Part shown: one piece after another, positions 1-8,233 of the stretch
Layout: each line of letters begins with the position of its first letter
Position numbering within the stretch: the stretch's first letter is position 1
Assembly (NCBI RefSeq): GCF_003065485.1
Contig: NZ_CP026951.1
Span: 2,666,001-2,730,000 of the forward strand
Reading direction: 5' to 3'
Length of the DNA stretch: 64,000 bases
Origin: Salinibacterium hongtaonis
Lineage (GTDB): Bacteria; Actinomycetota; Actinomycetes; Actinomycetales; Microbacteriaceae
Position numbers and translations under genes: made by a program
The notes under the pieces: generated by a model
Seen by the model: the letters and a program-made list of their open reading frames with translations, nothing else
What the model was told of the DNA's origin: nothing
Databases searched by the model: none

Positions 1-618
1 CGAGCCGTGAGCACCCTTGCCTACAAGCGTGATGCGCAATGAATCGGATGCTGCATAGGACGGCCCCGCGTGCCCAGCGATCTTGCCAGCAGGCAGGGGT
101 GCAACGTGTTGCCCCAGCACAATGTCGGGCTTGGGGAACCTGTCGAAGAGCCCGTCGTCGACCATCGTCTGCGCTCCGGCGCCGAGTTCTTCTGCTGGCT
201 GGAACACGAGCATGAGGGTTCCGGCCCAGCTCCCTTTGTCGGTGATCAGGGCCTCGGCAGCGCCCAGCAGGCACGTTGTGTGCAGGTCGTGGCCGCAAGC
301 GTGGGCAACAGGGACGACCTTGCCGCTGGCATCCGTCGCCGTCACAGTGCTGGCATAGGGCAGGCCTGTGTCTTCTTTAACCGGGAGGGCATCCATATCG
401 GCTCGAATAAGCGCGGTGGGCCCGGCGCCATTCTTGAGAATGCCCACGACGCCGGTCTTGCCGACGCCCGTGGTGACCTCGTAGCCGAGTTCGGTGAGCC
501 GCTTCGCCACGATCTCAGACGTGCGATGCTCCTGGAACCCCAGCTCGGGGTGGCTATGAAGATCGCGGTAAAGATCTTCGAGTGTGGGATTGATCGTGAC
601 GTTGTCGTGTGCGCTCAT
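1..618 (-). CDS. M20-family amidohydrolase/peptidase, C-terminus beyond window
   Basis: The reverse strand from an ATG at 618 is open to the window edge and gives 206 residues. It reads as the N-terminal part of an M20D metallo-amidohydrolase (hippurate hydrolase / IAA-amino acid hydrolase type). The metal-binding HACGHDLH motif is at residues 106-113 and the catalytic-glutamate motif PAEE at 141-144, with RADMDALP at 72-79 as expected for the family. The family hydrolyses N-acyl amino acids in the cytoplasm; the exact substrate cannot be told. An AGGATCAG stretch ahead of the ATG may serve as a ribosome site. The dimerisation domain lies outside the window. Confidence 0.9.
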   Translation of the reverse strand, partial: MSAHDNVTINPTLEDLYRDLHSHPELGFQEHRTSEIVAKRLTELGYEVTTGVGKTGVVGILKNGAGPTALIRADMDALPVKEDTGLPYASTVTATDASGKVVPVAHACGHDLHTTCLLGAAEALITDKGSWAGTLMLVFQPAEELGAGAQTMVDDGLFDRFPKPDIVLGQHVAPLPAGKIAGHAGPSYAASDSLRITLVGKGAHGS

Positions 619-756
619 CTGCCTGATCCTTTGGTTGGAATAGTTCAGCTACTGCCAACCGTGCGTCTGGACGGGCAGCGAACCAATGGCGTTCGGCAGA
701 CTTTCAGGCGTTGTAACCGCACTCACAGGTAACACCCCGCACAGTTCGGCTCGCTA

Positions 757-1143
757 TCAGCCGAGCGCGACGACCAGCCCGAGCACAAAAAGGAGGGCCG
801 CGACCGGCACCATGGTCCACCGCTCTTTAGGGCTCCGCGACAAGGCGTTCATGACGATCCCCACCAGCGAATAGGCCACGATGACCCAGACCCCGATGTC
901 GACCACAATGCCCGGCAGAACCGCAGGAACCAGGGCCGCCTTCATAAGAAAAAACCAGGCAAAGACGCAGTACAGGACTATCGACACGACACTCCCCGCC
1001 CGTTTGTTTCGAGGAAGAACCCGATCCTCGCCACCCCAGGCGAATTCGCCCAGGGGAGCGCCGGCAATGAGTGCCGCCTGAAACACGGCGAGCGCGGCAA
1101 GGATGACGCAGAGGGCGATGGCGGCGAAGGCAACAAGGGTCAC
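757..1143 (-). CDS. Small four-helix membrane protein, unknown function
   Basis: This 128-residue protein is mostly hydrophobic, with four predicted membrane segments at about residues 2-27, 50-72, 78-98 and 110-128. The loop after the first helix is polar (GGEDRVLPRNKR). It resembles the small uncharacterised integral membrane proteins common in Actinobacteria. It lies just downstream of dcd on the same strand with a short gap, so it may be co-transcribed. No catalytic motif is visible and no function is proposed. Confidence 0.7.
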   Translation of the reverse strand: MTLVAFAAIALCVILAALAVFQAALIAGAPLGEFAWGGEDRVLPRNKRAGSVVSIVLYCVFAWFFLMKAALVPAVLPGIVVDIGVWVIVAYSLVGIVMNALSRSPKERWTMVPVAALLFVLGLVVALG

Positions 1144-1182
1144 AGTCGAGAATGTATCAGTGACCGCTCGGGCGGCGGATGT

Positions 1183-1788
1183 TTAGTGGCCGAGCGCCCC
1201 AGCATCCGTCACCGAAACGTCGGTGCGGTGAAAGTTGAGGTGCGAGCGCGACGCCGTGGGGCCGCGCTGACCGAGGTAGCGCGAGAACGTCGCGCCGGCG
1301 CCGTAGGGCTTCTGCGAGGGCGACGTGAGCTTGAAGAAGCACAGCTGGCCGATCTTCATTCCCGGCCACAACTTGATGGGCAGGGTTGCAACATTGGACA
1401 GCTCGAGGGTGACGTGACCGGTAAAACCGGGGTCGATGAAGCCGGCCGTGGAGTGGGTGAGCAGGCCGAGACGGCCAAGCGAACTCTTGCCCTCGAGGCG
1501 CGCCGCGATGTCGTCGGGCAGGGTGACCTGCTCGAACGTAGACCCGAGCACGAACTCACCGGGGTGCAGGATGAACGGCTTGTCAGCATCGACCTCAAGC
1601 AGATGAGTTAGCTCCGGCTGATCCTCTGCCGGGTCGATGTAGGGGTACTTGTGGTTGTCGAACAGCCGAAAGAACCGGTCGAGCCGCACGTCGACACTCG
1701 ACGGCTGCACCATCTCTGCCTCAGTCGGGTCGAGGCCAATGCGGCCAGCGGCGAGTTCGGCAGTGATGTCGCGGTCGGAGAGCAGCAT
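1183..1788 (-). CDS. dcd: dCTP deaminase, probably dUMP-forming
   Basis: The 201-residue protein has the family signature [12 protein letters not shown] at 98-109, [11 protein letters not shown] at 112-122 and a candidate catalytic glutamate in VTLELSN at about 129. It deaminates dCTP for thymidylate synthesis. Actinobacterial members of this length are usually bifunctional deaminase-dUTPases giving dUMP directly (known from the Mycobacterium enzyme), and this one is assigned so by inference. The C-terminal tail with [11 protein letters not shown] matches the lid segment of the family. It is preceded by a GNAT gene on the same strand with an 18-bp gap. Confidence 0.95.
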   Translation of the reverse strand: MLLSDRDITAELAAGRIGLDPTEAEMVQPSSVDVRLDRFFRLFDNHKYPYIDPAEDQPELTHLLEVDADKPFILHPGEFVLGSTFEQVTLPDDIAARLEGKSSLGRLGLLTHSTAGFIDPGFTGHVTLELSNVATLPIKLWPGMKIGQLCFFKLTSPSQKPYGAGATFSRYLGQRGPTASRSHLNFHRTDVSVTDAGALGH

Positions 1789-1805
1789 GTCCCGAGAATA
1801 GTGGA

Positions 1806-2342
1806 TCAGATGGCTGCGAGCTCTTTGCGCAGCACCACCATGCGCAGGTCGTCGCGAAGCGGCACCCCAAACCGGTCATCCCCGTAAGGGAACTCGCGAA
1901 ACTCACCCGTGCGCGCATAGCCACGCCGCACATAAAAGTCGATCAGCTCGAGGCGGGGCTCGATGACCGTGAGTTCCATGCTCGTGATGCCCCATGCATC
2001 CGCCGCCAAGTCTTCTGCGTACTGCAGAATGCGCTTGCCGAGGCCGACACCCTGCCCGCCGGGCCGCACGGCGAACATGCCAAAGTACCCCGTGGTGTCG
2101 TCGGCCTTGGCCACGTGCGCACACCCCACCAGCTGGCCGTCATCGTGAGCGAGCAGCACGAGGCTATTAGGGCGGCGGATGTCGCGGGCGAGCACGAGCG
2201 GATCGATACGCTGCCCATCGATCAAATCCGCCTCGGTGGTCCACCCCTCGCGGCTTTCGTCGCCGCGGTAGGCGCTCGTGACAAGCTCCACGATTGCAGC
2301 AACATCGGCTTCGATTGCCGGGCGAAACTCGAGGTCGGTCAC
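1806..2342 (-). CDS. GNAT-family N-acetyltransferase
   Basis: The 178-residue protein has one GNAT domain. The acetyl-CoA pyrophosphate-binding loop is [13 protein letters not shown] at about residues 92-104, and the C-terminal [15 protein letters not shown] is the usual beta5-alpha4 segment. The substrate is unknown. It ends 18 bp before dcd, so the two are likely one transcription unit. It is full length for the family and reads divergently from the tRNA-Gly gene. Confidence 0.85.
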   Translation of the reverse strand: MTDLEFRPAIEADVAAIVELVTSAYRGDESREGWTTEADLIDGQRIDPLVLARDIRRPNSLVLLAHDDGQLVGCAHVAKADDTTGYFGMFAVRPGGQGVGLGKRILQYAEDLAADAWGITSMELTVIEPRLELIDFYVRRGYARTGEFREFPYGDDRFGVPLRDDLRMVVLRKELAAI

Positions 2343-2479
2343 CGCCTGAGGTTACCGGGTCGCGCAGGGGTCTCGTGCAGGATTCTCCGCTTTCGGGGAT
2401 GGCATCACCGCGGATGCCCGGTGTGGAGGCCGCCCCGGGTCGCTAGTATGGACGAGTTGACCCGCCCACCGGGTCACGC

Positions 2480-2553
2480 GCGGATGTAGTTCAATGGCAG
2501 AACTTCAGCTTCCCAAGCTGATAGCGCGGGTTCGATTCCCGTCATCCGCTCCA
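2480..2553 (+). tRNA. tRNA-Gly, anticodon CCC
   Basis: A full cloverleaf can be drawn: acceptor GCGGATG/CATCCGC, D arm GTTC/GAAC, anticodon stem TCAGC/GCTGA with loop TTCCCAA (anticodon CCC), and T arm with GGTTCGATTCC. The mature part is 2480-2550 and CCA follows in the DNA at 2551-2553. The 3' part from 2507 lies inside a 49-bp direct repeat, so it is now supplied by the integrated element, which rebuilds a complete tRNA. Confidence 0.95.
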
Positions 2554-2555
2554 CT
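2507..2555 (+). repeat. attL core, tRNA-proximal 49-bp repeat
   Basis: These 49 bases run from the anticodon stem through the CCA end of tRNA-Gly and two bases beyond. They recur without mismatch at 9923-9971. tRNA 3' halves are classic targets of tyrosine recombinases, and an integrase gene starts 217 bp downstream. Confidence 0.93.
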
Positions 2556-2565
2556 AGAAAAGCCC

Positions 2566-2645
2566 CGGTAAACCCTGGTTTTCGGGCGGCTCAGGTGGAC
2601 ATGCTGAGAGCGAGTTCAGACCCTCTCGTGGACTCCCGTGGACTC
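2566..2645 (+). repeat. Candidate left arm-type integrase sites
   Basis: The nonamer CGTGGACTC occurs at 2627-2635 and 2637-2645, in phase at 10 bp. A CGGTAAACC word lies at 2566. Both word types recur in the same orientation just inside the right end (9798-9850), so they are candidate arm sites for the integrase or excisionase. The function is inferred from position and pairing. Confidence 0.55.
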
Positions 2646-2771
2646 ACGGGCTGAAACGGAAGGCCAGAACATGGCATCCTCAACCCCTCACCAGACAACT
2701 CGCGACGGCAGTTCATCAGCACTCACGTGGCTACGAACTGCGATGCTCACCGCTCTCTTTGGTGGTGCGCT

Positions 2772-4148
2772 GTGACTCGGCGAGTAAGGGCCGCGACACG
2801 TCGCACACCCGGTCAGCTCGGCAGCGTGGAACCTCTACCCTCGGGCCGCTACCGCGCGTTCTACCGCCGTGATGGCCGCAAGTTCACCGCGCCGCACACG
2901 TTCGCCACTCAGGCCGAGGGAACCGCATGGCTGGCAACTGAGTTTGCCGACCGCACGCGCGGTACCTGGCGCGATCCCGACGCGGGCCGCGTCACGATGG
3001 AGAGCTACGCCCGCGACTGGTTGGATTCTCACCCTGATCTAGCCCCGCGCACCCGGGATCTATATGAACGGAATCTGCGCCGCTGGATCGTCCCGCGCAT
3101 CGGTGCGCTCGGTGGTTCCCGGGGCGTGGAGTTGGGGGCCATGGACGTGTGCGACCTCTCGCCCGCTGTCGTGCGCACCTGGTATGCCGCGATCGTAAAG
3201 ACCGCGCGAGAAAGCGCTAAACGACAGCTATCGCGGGATAGGGAGCGGGCCGAGCACCCGGCACGCGTCTGGGCGCGCGCTACTGGAATGCACGTTGCTG
3301 CCACGGGCAAGATCTCGACTGCTGTCATGCACGCGTGGGATGCAGCCGGTCGGCCACAGCCGAAGCGCTCAGCACTGGCAAGCGTCGTCCCTCTGGAGAG
3401 GGCAGGAGAGACCACAGCAGCGCAGGCATACCGCATACTGCGCGCGATCCTGATGACCGCCGTCACCGATGGGTTACTCCCCACCAACCCGTGCCAGATC
3501 AAGGGCGCAGGGCAGGTTGCTCACCGTGAGCGCGGCACCGCCTCGCCCGCCGAGGTCGCGCAGCTCGCCGCGCATATGCCGCCCCGCTATTCAGCAGCGG
3601 TAACTCTCGCCGCCTGGTCAGGGCTGCGCTTTGGGGAGCTTTTTGCCCTGGCACGACGGCATGTGGATCTGGATGCGGGGACGGTGCGCGTCGAACGGGC
3701 ACTGGAACAGGTGCCCGGGCAGCCGATCGGGTTTGGCAAGACCAAGACCGACAAGAGCCGCCGCATCGTGAATCTGCCCGCATTCGTGGTCACTGCGCTG
3801 CGGGCGCACATAGCCGAGTACGTAGCAGCGGATGCCGAGGCGCTGTTGTTCCCGATGCCGGATGGATCCCCGACGCCAAACGTGCGAATATCCGTCGCCT
3901 TCCGCAAGGCGCGGGCTGTCATCAATCGCGACGACCTGCATTGGCATGACCTAAGGCACACCGGGGCTACGCTCGCGTATCGAGCGGGGGCATCGCTCCC
4001 CGAGGTGCAGGCCCGTCTCGGGCATACGACGATGCGCGCTGCCCTGATCTACTCGCACGCCGCCGACGATTCCGACCGCGTGCTAGCCGACCGCCTGAAT
4101 GCCCTCTACGGCGCACCCGAGGGCGCGCCACACCTACGCGCGGTCTGA
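2772..4148 (+). CDS. int: Tyrosine site-specific integrase with Lsr2-like insert
   Basis: Read from the GTG at 2772 the protein has 458 residues; an in-frame ATG at 2727 would add 15 poorly conserved ones. It has an N-terminal arm-binding part, a SAM-like core-binding region and a C-terminal catalytic domain with the full set: Arg in SGLRFGE (about 286), Lys at about 325, HDLR (392-395), the LGH histidine (418) and nucleophile Tyr (427). It integrates and excises the element at tRNA-Gly. Between two core-binding helices, at about 162-194, lies an extra segment reading ARVWARATGMHVAATGKIS, whose pattern matches the C-terminal DNA-binding domain of Lsr2. A strong terminator follows the gene. 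Confidence 0.93.
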   Translation: MTRRVRAATRRTPGQLGSVEPLPSGRYRAFYRRDGRKFTAPHTFATQAEGTAWLATEFADRTRGTWRDPDAGRVTMESYARDWLDSHPDLAPRTRDLYERNLRRWIVPRIGALGGSRGVELGAMDVCDLSPAVVRTWYAAIVKTARESAKRQLSRDRERAEHPARVWARATGMHVAATGKISTAVMHAWDAAGRPQPKRSALASVVPLERAGETTAAQAYRILRAILMTAVTDGLLPTNPCQIKGAGQVAHRERGTASPAEVAQLAAHMPPRYSAAVTLAAWSGLRFGELFALARRHVDLDAGTVRVERALEQVPGQPIGFGKTKTDKSRRIVNLPAFVVTALRAHIAEYVAADAEALLFPMPDGSPTPNVRISVAFRKARAVINRDDLHWHDLRHTGATLAYRAGASLPEVQARLGHTTMRAALIYSHAADDSDRVLADRLNALYGAPEGAPHLRAV

Positions 4149-4157
4149 ACGAGCAAG

Positions 4158-4188
4158 GGGGCTGGGATCATTCCCCAGCCCCGTTTTT
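4158..4188 (+). terminator. Rho-independent terminator after integrase
   Basis: GGGGCTGGG pairs with CCCAGCCCC across a 7-base loop and is followed by GTTTTT. It lies about 10 bp past the integrase stop and separates int from the rest of the element. Confidence 0.85.
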
Positions 4189-4309
4189 CGCACTATTTCT
4201 GGGTTGGCTTACCTATAGATACCCACACGACCACCGCGTTTTCGGAGTTGGCAGCAACTTGTGGCGCATGCGTCCATAGAAGTCAGCGGAAACAACTGGA
4301 GGTAATCGA

Positions 4310-4855
4310 ATGGGCATGCTGCGAACTGCACTGCGAGGCGTCACAAGCGCCATCGTCGTCGCAGCGCGCCTGCTCACTGGTCGACGCCTCGGCGCGACGA
4401 GGGCCAAACAAGACTTTCGAGACTGGATCTGCGCGGCAGATGCTGACCCCGCCGAACTGAGCGAGCTGCACCGACGCATGCTGCGCGACAAAGCCCGACG
4501 ACTGATTGACCGCGAAGCCGCACTCATCGCACGCGGACAACGATCGCGAGACCTTGGCTGGATTGCACAAGAGATCCCGGCAACGCATTCGCAGGCCGTT
4601 GCCGTTCGTGCCCTCGCACTGCACACGGGAGCATCCGTCACGCCTGAGTACCCGAGCGGCTTCCCAGAGCGCCTGCGCGCACGCCGCGAGACTACAGCGC
4701 ACCACCTCGATGGCCTGCGGCAGGACAGCGCGCACAACTCGGCCCGTGCCCTGCGAATCGCCCACGCCCGCGCCGCATCCCTCGCGCTACGACTTGCCCT
4801 CGCCTGGCAACGCCCATGCGCACCACGCGCCCCAGCCTCCACCCGGCTGGCGTAG
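4310..4855 (+). CDS. Hypothetical element protein, basic and Arg/Ala-rich
   Basis: This 181-residue protein is not recognised. It starts at an ATG preceded by a good ribosome site (GGAGGTAA about 8 bp upstream). It has a hydrophobic N-terminal stretch (about residues 8-22) and then a charged, probably helical body rich in Arg and Ala. It is the first gene after the int terminator, so it may open the element's second transcription unit. A long reading frame on the opposite strand covers it but has no ribosome site. No function is proposed. Confidence 0.55.
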   Translation: MGMLRTALRGVTSAIVVAARLLTGRRLGATRAKQDFRDWICAADADPAELSELHRRMLRDKARRLIDREAALIARGQRSRDLGWIAQEIPATHSQAVAVRALALHTGASVTPEYPSGFPERLRARRETTAHHLDGLRQDSAHNSARALRIAHARAASLALRLALAWQRPCAPRAPASTRLA

Positions 4856-4870
4856 CGCGATCGAACAGCC

Positions 4871-4886
4871 GTCGCCCTAGGGCGAC
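4871..4886. promoter_or_regulatory. Perfect 16-bp palindrome
   Basis: GTCGCCCTAGGGCGAC is a perfect inverted repeat lying 15 bp after a stop codon and about 140 bp before the HTH gene. With no loop and no T-run it is a poor terminator. It is better read as a protein-binding site near the promoter of the HTH-replication operon, which is an inference from position. Confidence 0.4.
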
Positions 4887-5027
4887 GCAACACACTGTTT
4901 CTGATATCTACAGGCACTGACTGACGCTGCGCGCCGGTCTCGCACGCCCGAAGCCCCTTTCACTCTTACATTCAGCGCAATAGCCCGTTCACGGGCGCAA
5001 TGTCAGACAGTGCCGGAAATACTGGCA

Positions 5028-5231
5028 ATGGTCATTCATAACCTGCCCGCACTCGATCTGCTCGACGTGCAAGGCATCGCAAGCTACCTCAACATCACGC
5101 CGCGAACTGCGCGACGCATCGTCTCGGAGCGCCGCGTACCCGTTACCAAGATTGGTGCGCTGGTGCGGGTACGCCGCACAGACCTTGACGCCTACCTCGT
5201 AGCGCACACGGTTGAGGCGGTCAGCCGATGA
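5028..5231 (+). CDS. AlpA/excisionase-type helix-turn-helix protein
   Basis: The 67-residue protein carries one winged HTH of the HTH_17/excisionase type: LLDVQGIASYLNITPRTARR, then a wing with PVTKIGALVRVRRTDLDAYL. Such proteins bind DNA as excisionases or regulators of integrated elements. A GTG at 5010 in the same frame is an alternative start. Its stop overlaps the next start in an ATGA, so it is translated with the downstream genes. It is the best excisionase candidate here. Confidence 0.75.
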   Translation: MVIHNLPALDLLDVQGIASYLNITPRTARRIVSERRVPVTKIGALVRVRRTDLDAYLVAHTVEAVSR

Positions 5232-5530
5232 TCGCCCCCGCCGCCGCACGCGACCCGTGGTATTTGCTGCCTCAGGCGAGCCGCGACACCGCTCCGCAAC
5301 TCCCGAGCGGCGCACCGATCGCCGCCCGCCTGGTGCACGGCGCGTACTACGCCGCCGCTGCTCCGATACGTGCAGATATTCGCGCGGGAAACAACTCTCG
5401 CCGTGTGGGGATCGCGTTCGACCAACTCGATGCCCGGGCCATCGTCCCGCTGCGCCTGTCCCGCCGCGAGCGTGGCAGCGGTATCGACTACCTGGTGAAG
5501 CTCGAAGCCAGCAAGGGCGGCGTTCTGTGA
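5228..5530 (+). CDS. Hypothetical element protein, 100 aa
   Basis: This small protein has no recognised domain. The middle is Ala-rich (AAAAPIRADIRAG) and the end is basic with a KLEASKGG tail. Its ATG overlaps the HTH gene's stop (ATGA) and its own stop overlaps the next GTG (GTGA). This tight coupling through to the primase gene supports it as a real gene of the element's replication operon. No function is proposed. Confidence 0.6.
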   Translation: MIAPAAARDPWYLLPQASRDTAPQLPSGAPIAARLVHGAYYAAAAPIRADIRAGNNSRRVGIAFDQLDARAIVPLRLSRRERGSGIDYLVKLEASKGGVL

Positions 5531-5784
5531 GCGCCCGCGATCTGTTCCTCGCCCGAGCCGAATGCCTCCGACTGCGCGCACAACTACTTCCGCTCTCCAG
5601 CATTCAGCGGGCTGAGCTGGAGAGCGAGGCCGCGCAGCTCGAAGTACGGGCGCACACCCCTGGGCCCTGGTCTGCCCGCAGAAGGCGGGAGTGCAGGCGC
5701 GCTGTCGCGGTCATCCTCTCGTCGTGTGAGCGCGGATGCTCGACGCATTGCACTGAGGGGGTGTGCACCGATGCCCACTCGTGA
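5527..5784 (+). CDS. Hypothetical element protein, 85 aa, Cys-containing C-terminus
   Basis: It starts at a GTG in a GTGA overlap with the previous gene and ends 14 bp inside the primase gene. The N-terminal half is a likely amphipathic helix (LFLARAECLRLRAQLL). The C-terminal third has four cysteines (CERGC, HC, VC), suggesting a small metal site or a structural disulfide. The family is unknown. Support comes mainly from operon coupling. Confidence 0.5.
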   Translation: MSARDLFLARAECLRLRAQLLPLSSIQRAELESEAAQLEVRAHTPGPWSARRRRECRRAVAVILSSCERGCSTHCTEGVCTDAHS

Positions 5785-6532
5785 TGACGCCTTGCGCTTG
5801 GCCGCGGCTGGCTGGCCTGTGCTGCCGCTGAGGGGGAAAATTCCCTTGACGGCGCACGGTGTCAAGGACGCGACGACCGACCCCGCCTCGATCGAACGAT
5901 GGTGGCCGGGCAGCGCACACCACAACATAGGGGCACGCGTGCCCCACTCTCTGCTCGTGCTAGATATCGACCCTCAGAACGGTGGGAGCCTCGCTGCACT
6001 CACCGAGGCTGTGGGCGGGGATCTGCCGCGGACTCTGACTGTGCACTCTGGGCGCGGCACTGGGGGTAGACACCTTTATTTCCTGCACCCTGGCGGGCAG
6101 GTGTCTTCGACGCGGCTCCCCGGTGGAATCGATGTCAAGACTGAGCGCGGGTATTGCGTCATGCCGCCGAGCCTGCACCCTGCCACGGGTCAGCCGTACA
6201 GGTGGGAGCACGCGACGCCCGCGCTCATGCCCGCCAAGCTCGTAGCACTGCTACGCCCAGCTGAGTGTCGGTCACGCCCCCTCTCCGCAAGCAGGGCAGG
6301 CCCGGGGCAGTTGAGCAAGCGGGCGGCGCATCTCGCAAAGACTGTGCAGGATGCGCCCGAAGGCAAACGCAACGATTTGCTGTACTGGGCCACCTGCCAA
6401 GCAGTGCGAGATGGCCATGACGCGATGGCGTTCGAACTGCTGGAGGGCGCGGCGATCGTCGCAGGCCTCAGCGAGACTGAGGCCCAACGCACGGTCGCGA
6501 GTGCCCGCAGAACGATGGGACAGAAGTCGTGA
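5771..6532 (+). CDS. Bifunctional DNA primase/polymerase (prim-pol type)
   Basis: The 253-residue protein starts at an ATG with a GAGGGG ribosome site. It has the N-terminal prim-pol domain: GWPVLPL at the start, the metal-binding LDIDPQNGG at about 61-69 and the SGRGTGGRHLYF histidine motif at about 95-106. The C-terminal part (about 190-250, GKRNDLLYWATCQAV then GLSETEAQRTVASA) resembles a PriCT-like primase C-terminal domain. The family primes and extends DNA on plasmids, satellites and phages. Its stop overlaps the start of the adjacent P-loop ATPase, and the pair probably forms the element's replication unit. Confidence 0.88.
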   Translation: MPTRDDALRLAAAGWPVLPLRGKIPLTAHGVKDATTDPASIERWWPGSAHHNIGARVPHSLLVLDIDPQNGGSLAALTEAVGGDLPRTLTVHSGRGTGGRHLYFLHPGGQVSSTRLPGGIDVKTERGYCVMPPSLHPATGQPYRWEHATPALMPAKLVALLRPAECRSRPLSASRAGPGQLSKRAAHLAKTVQDAPEGKRNDLLYWATCQAVRDGHDAMAFELLEGAAIVAGLSETEAQRTVASARRTMGQKS

Positions 6533-7719
6533 GCGAGCTTCTGCCTGTGGTGCCTCCCGCGACGAATCTGATGCCCGAACCGCACGTGCTCTGGGAGAGC
6601 GACAGGCCCGAACTTGTCGCTCTGCGCTATGAGGCGCGACGACGCATTGCATCCCCGTGGGCCGTCCTCGGTGCCGCAATCGCACGGGCGCTGCTCACTA
6701 TCCCTCACACAGTGCGCTACCGATCGGCGCTTCACCCCGAGGGCACCCCCCTCAATCTCGCAATCGCACTGGTGGGGCGATCGGGGTCTGGCAAATCAAC
6801 CGCTATTCGCGGCGCTGCCTGCGCTGTCGAGTTCATGGGGGAGGACGTGCCGACCCCCGCAGCGGCACGAAGCGGCGAAGGCATCGCGACGATGCTCGCT
6901 CGGATGCACACCACGAAGGGCGAGGATCCCGAACTCATCTGGAGCCGCCATGACCACGCCACGTGGCTGCACTGGGATGAAGTTGGGCAATTGGGCGAGC
7001 AGGGTGCCCGCACCGGATCCACGGTCATGGAATCCATCAAGTCCGTTACTTCGGGGGAGAGCATCGGAGGGCAGAACGCGAAGGGCGATGGCGTCACGAT
7101 CCCGGGTGGCAGCTACCGCGCAGTTCTGACGGTCGCAGTCCAGCCGGGACGCGCGGGACCACTGCTCAGCGACGGAGCGCTGGCTGGCGGTCTGTCTGCA
7201 CGGTTCGTATGGATGCTGGCCGAAGATCCCGCGGCGGCCGATGCCGCACGCCCCGAGGCAACCCATGCGCCCATACAGGTGCCCCTGTCGCAGTGGGATC
7301 GAGTCCAGTTCGTGGACGCTCTGCCGGTGATGGACGCCGCCCACGAGGCGGACACGCGCGCCGCTCACCGGGGCGAACGGGATCCGATCAACAGCCGCGT
7401 GCTCCTGAACCGGGCGATCATCGCTATTGCGCTTGCAAATATGGCGGGCCGATCCACGCTTGCCGATGATGACTGGTATCTAGCGGGAGCGGTTCTCGCG
7501 CATTCGCTGAACACGCTGGACACGGTCAGCGACACCCTGACCGCCCCTGACGATGCGGAGCTGGAGCGCGCGCAGCGAGTGGAGCAGCGCTTGATGGAGA
7601 GACTTGGGCAGATGCGAGCGCAAGGCATGGCCTTCATGGATGCTCGGCGCAGACTCTCGCGGCCGCAGGGAAACCTGCTCACGACGATGCTGCACGATGG
7701 ACGGTTCGCGCAGTGGTAA
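6529..7719 (+). CDS. P-loop replication ATPase, DUF3987-like
   Basis: The 396-residue protein has Walker A GRSGSGKST at 83-91, Walker B WLHWDEVG at about 146-153 and a possible arginine finger in LSARFVW. The spacing and the IKSVTSGESIGG segment resemble DUF3987/RepA-like helicase proteins that follow prim-pol genes. It starts in a GTGA overlap with the primase, so the two are coupled. The likely role is helicase or initiator for the integrated element. The C-terminal helical region has no clear domain. Confidence 0.7.
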   Translation: MSELLPVVPPATNLMPEPHVLWESDRPELVALRYEARRRIASPWAVLGAAIARALLTIPHTVRYRSALHPEGTPLNLAIALVGRSGSGKSTAIRGAACAVEFMGEDVPTPAAARSGEGIATMLARMHTTKGEDPELIWSRHDHATWLHWDEVGQLGEQGARTGSTVMESIKSVTSGESIGGQNAKGDGVTIPGGSYRAVLTVAVQPGRAGPLLSDGALAGGLSARFVWMLAEDPAAADAARPEATHAPIQVPLSQWDRVQFVDALPVMDAAHEADTRAAHRGERDPINSRVLLNRAIIAIALANMAGRSTLADDDWYLAGAVLAHSLNTLDTVSDTLTAPDDAELERAQRVEQRLMERLGQMRAQGMAFMDARRRLSRPQGNLLTTMLHDGRFAQW

Positions 7720-8171
7720 TCAAGCGTGCTAATGTCAACACACCAAGGGGGCCTTATAGGGGGGCCAGGGGGAGGTTGTATCTACTGAGCGGTAGATATG
7801 CGCCTTGAGAGTGAGCATCACACCTCAAGCGCACGAAACCGCAACCGACGCGACGCGCCTCACTCGCTGGCCAGACCGCCGCGGCGTGGGGCGCGTCACC
7901 TTGTGGCAGTGCATGTGGCGGGCGTGTGGCGATCTCGATATAAAGAAAAAGCCCTGGTCAGACGCTGATTTGCTAGGCCATAGTGGCGCTGTGGCGCTGT
8001 GGCGGGTCTTTCGAGCGAGAACGCCGAACACCTGAATCCCTTTTTTCTGGGTGGCCGCTCCGAACACCCCGCCCCAGTGCTGATTTTCATCAACGGAGAG
8101 TTGAAATATCTACCCATAGATGAACGCTCGACTGCCACTCCAGATCGCCTGCGTTGCTTGAGGAGGATTTG
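7720..8171. other. 450-bp non-coding stretch between replication and cargo genes
   Basis: No convincing gene is seen here. A TTG-started frame at 7805-8035 (76 codons) lacks a ribosome site and looks accidental. The stretch opens with G-rich runs (7747-7775), then an inverted repeat at 7779-7798, and has another TATCTAC word at 8107. GC content is lower around 7930-7970. It may hold the element's replication origin or the promoter of the cargo gene; this is inference. Confidence 0.5.
7779..7798. repeat. Inverted repeat TATCTAC-N6-GTAGATA
   Basis: Two 7-bp arms, TATCTAC at 7779-7785 and GTAGATA at 7792-7798, flank six bases. The same heptamer occurs singly at 4905-4911 and 8107-8113, all in non-coding parts of the element. 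It is a candidate operator or origin site. Confidence 0.5.
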
Positions 8172-8231
8172 GTGAAAGTGGCTCGCGCCGTGCCACGCAG
8201 TCATCCTGGCCCCGCTGCCGTATGTTCGTAG
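8172..8231 (+). CDS. Possible 19-codon leader peptide upstream of cargo ATPase
   Basis: A strong ribosome site (GAGGAGGA at about 8160-8167) is followed by a GTG at 8172 and an open frame of 19 codons ending in TAG at 8229-8231. The ATPase start candidates are at 8222, overlapping, and 8234, two bases after the stop. The ATPase itself has no visible ribosome site, so a coupled or re-initiating leader is plausible. The peptide has no recognised similarity. Confidence 0.35.
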   Translation: MKVARAVPRSHPGPAAVCS

Positions 8232-8233
8232 CC

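Noticed and set aside
4871-4886. Palindrome as a Rho-independent terminator
   Set aside because: There is no loop and no T-run, so it was kept only as a possible binding site.
4213-4917. A 234-codon frame on the minus strand in the element
   Set aside because: Very Arg/Ser-rich, without a ribosome site. The plus-strand gene 4310-4855 has a good GGAGGT site.
7805-8035. A 76-codon gene in the element's non-coding stretch
   Set aside because: TTG start without a ribosome site, atypical composition, and it covers regulatory-looking DNA.
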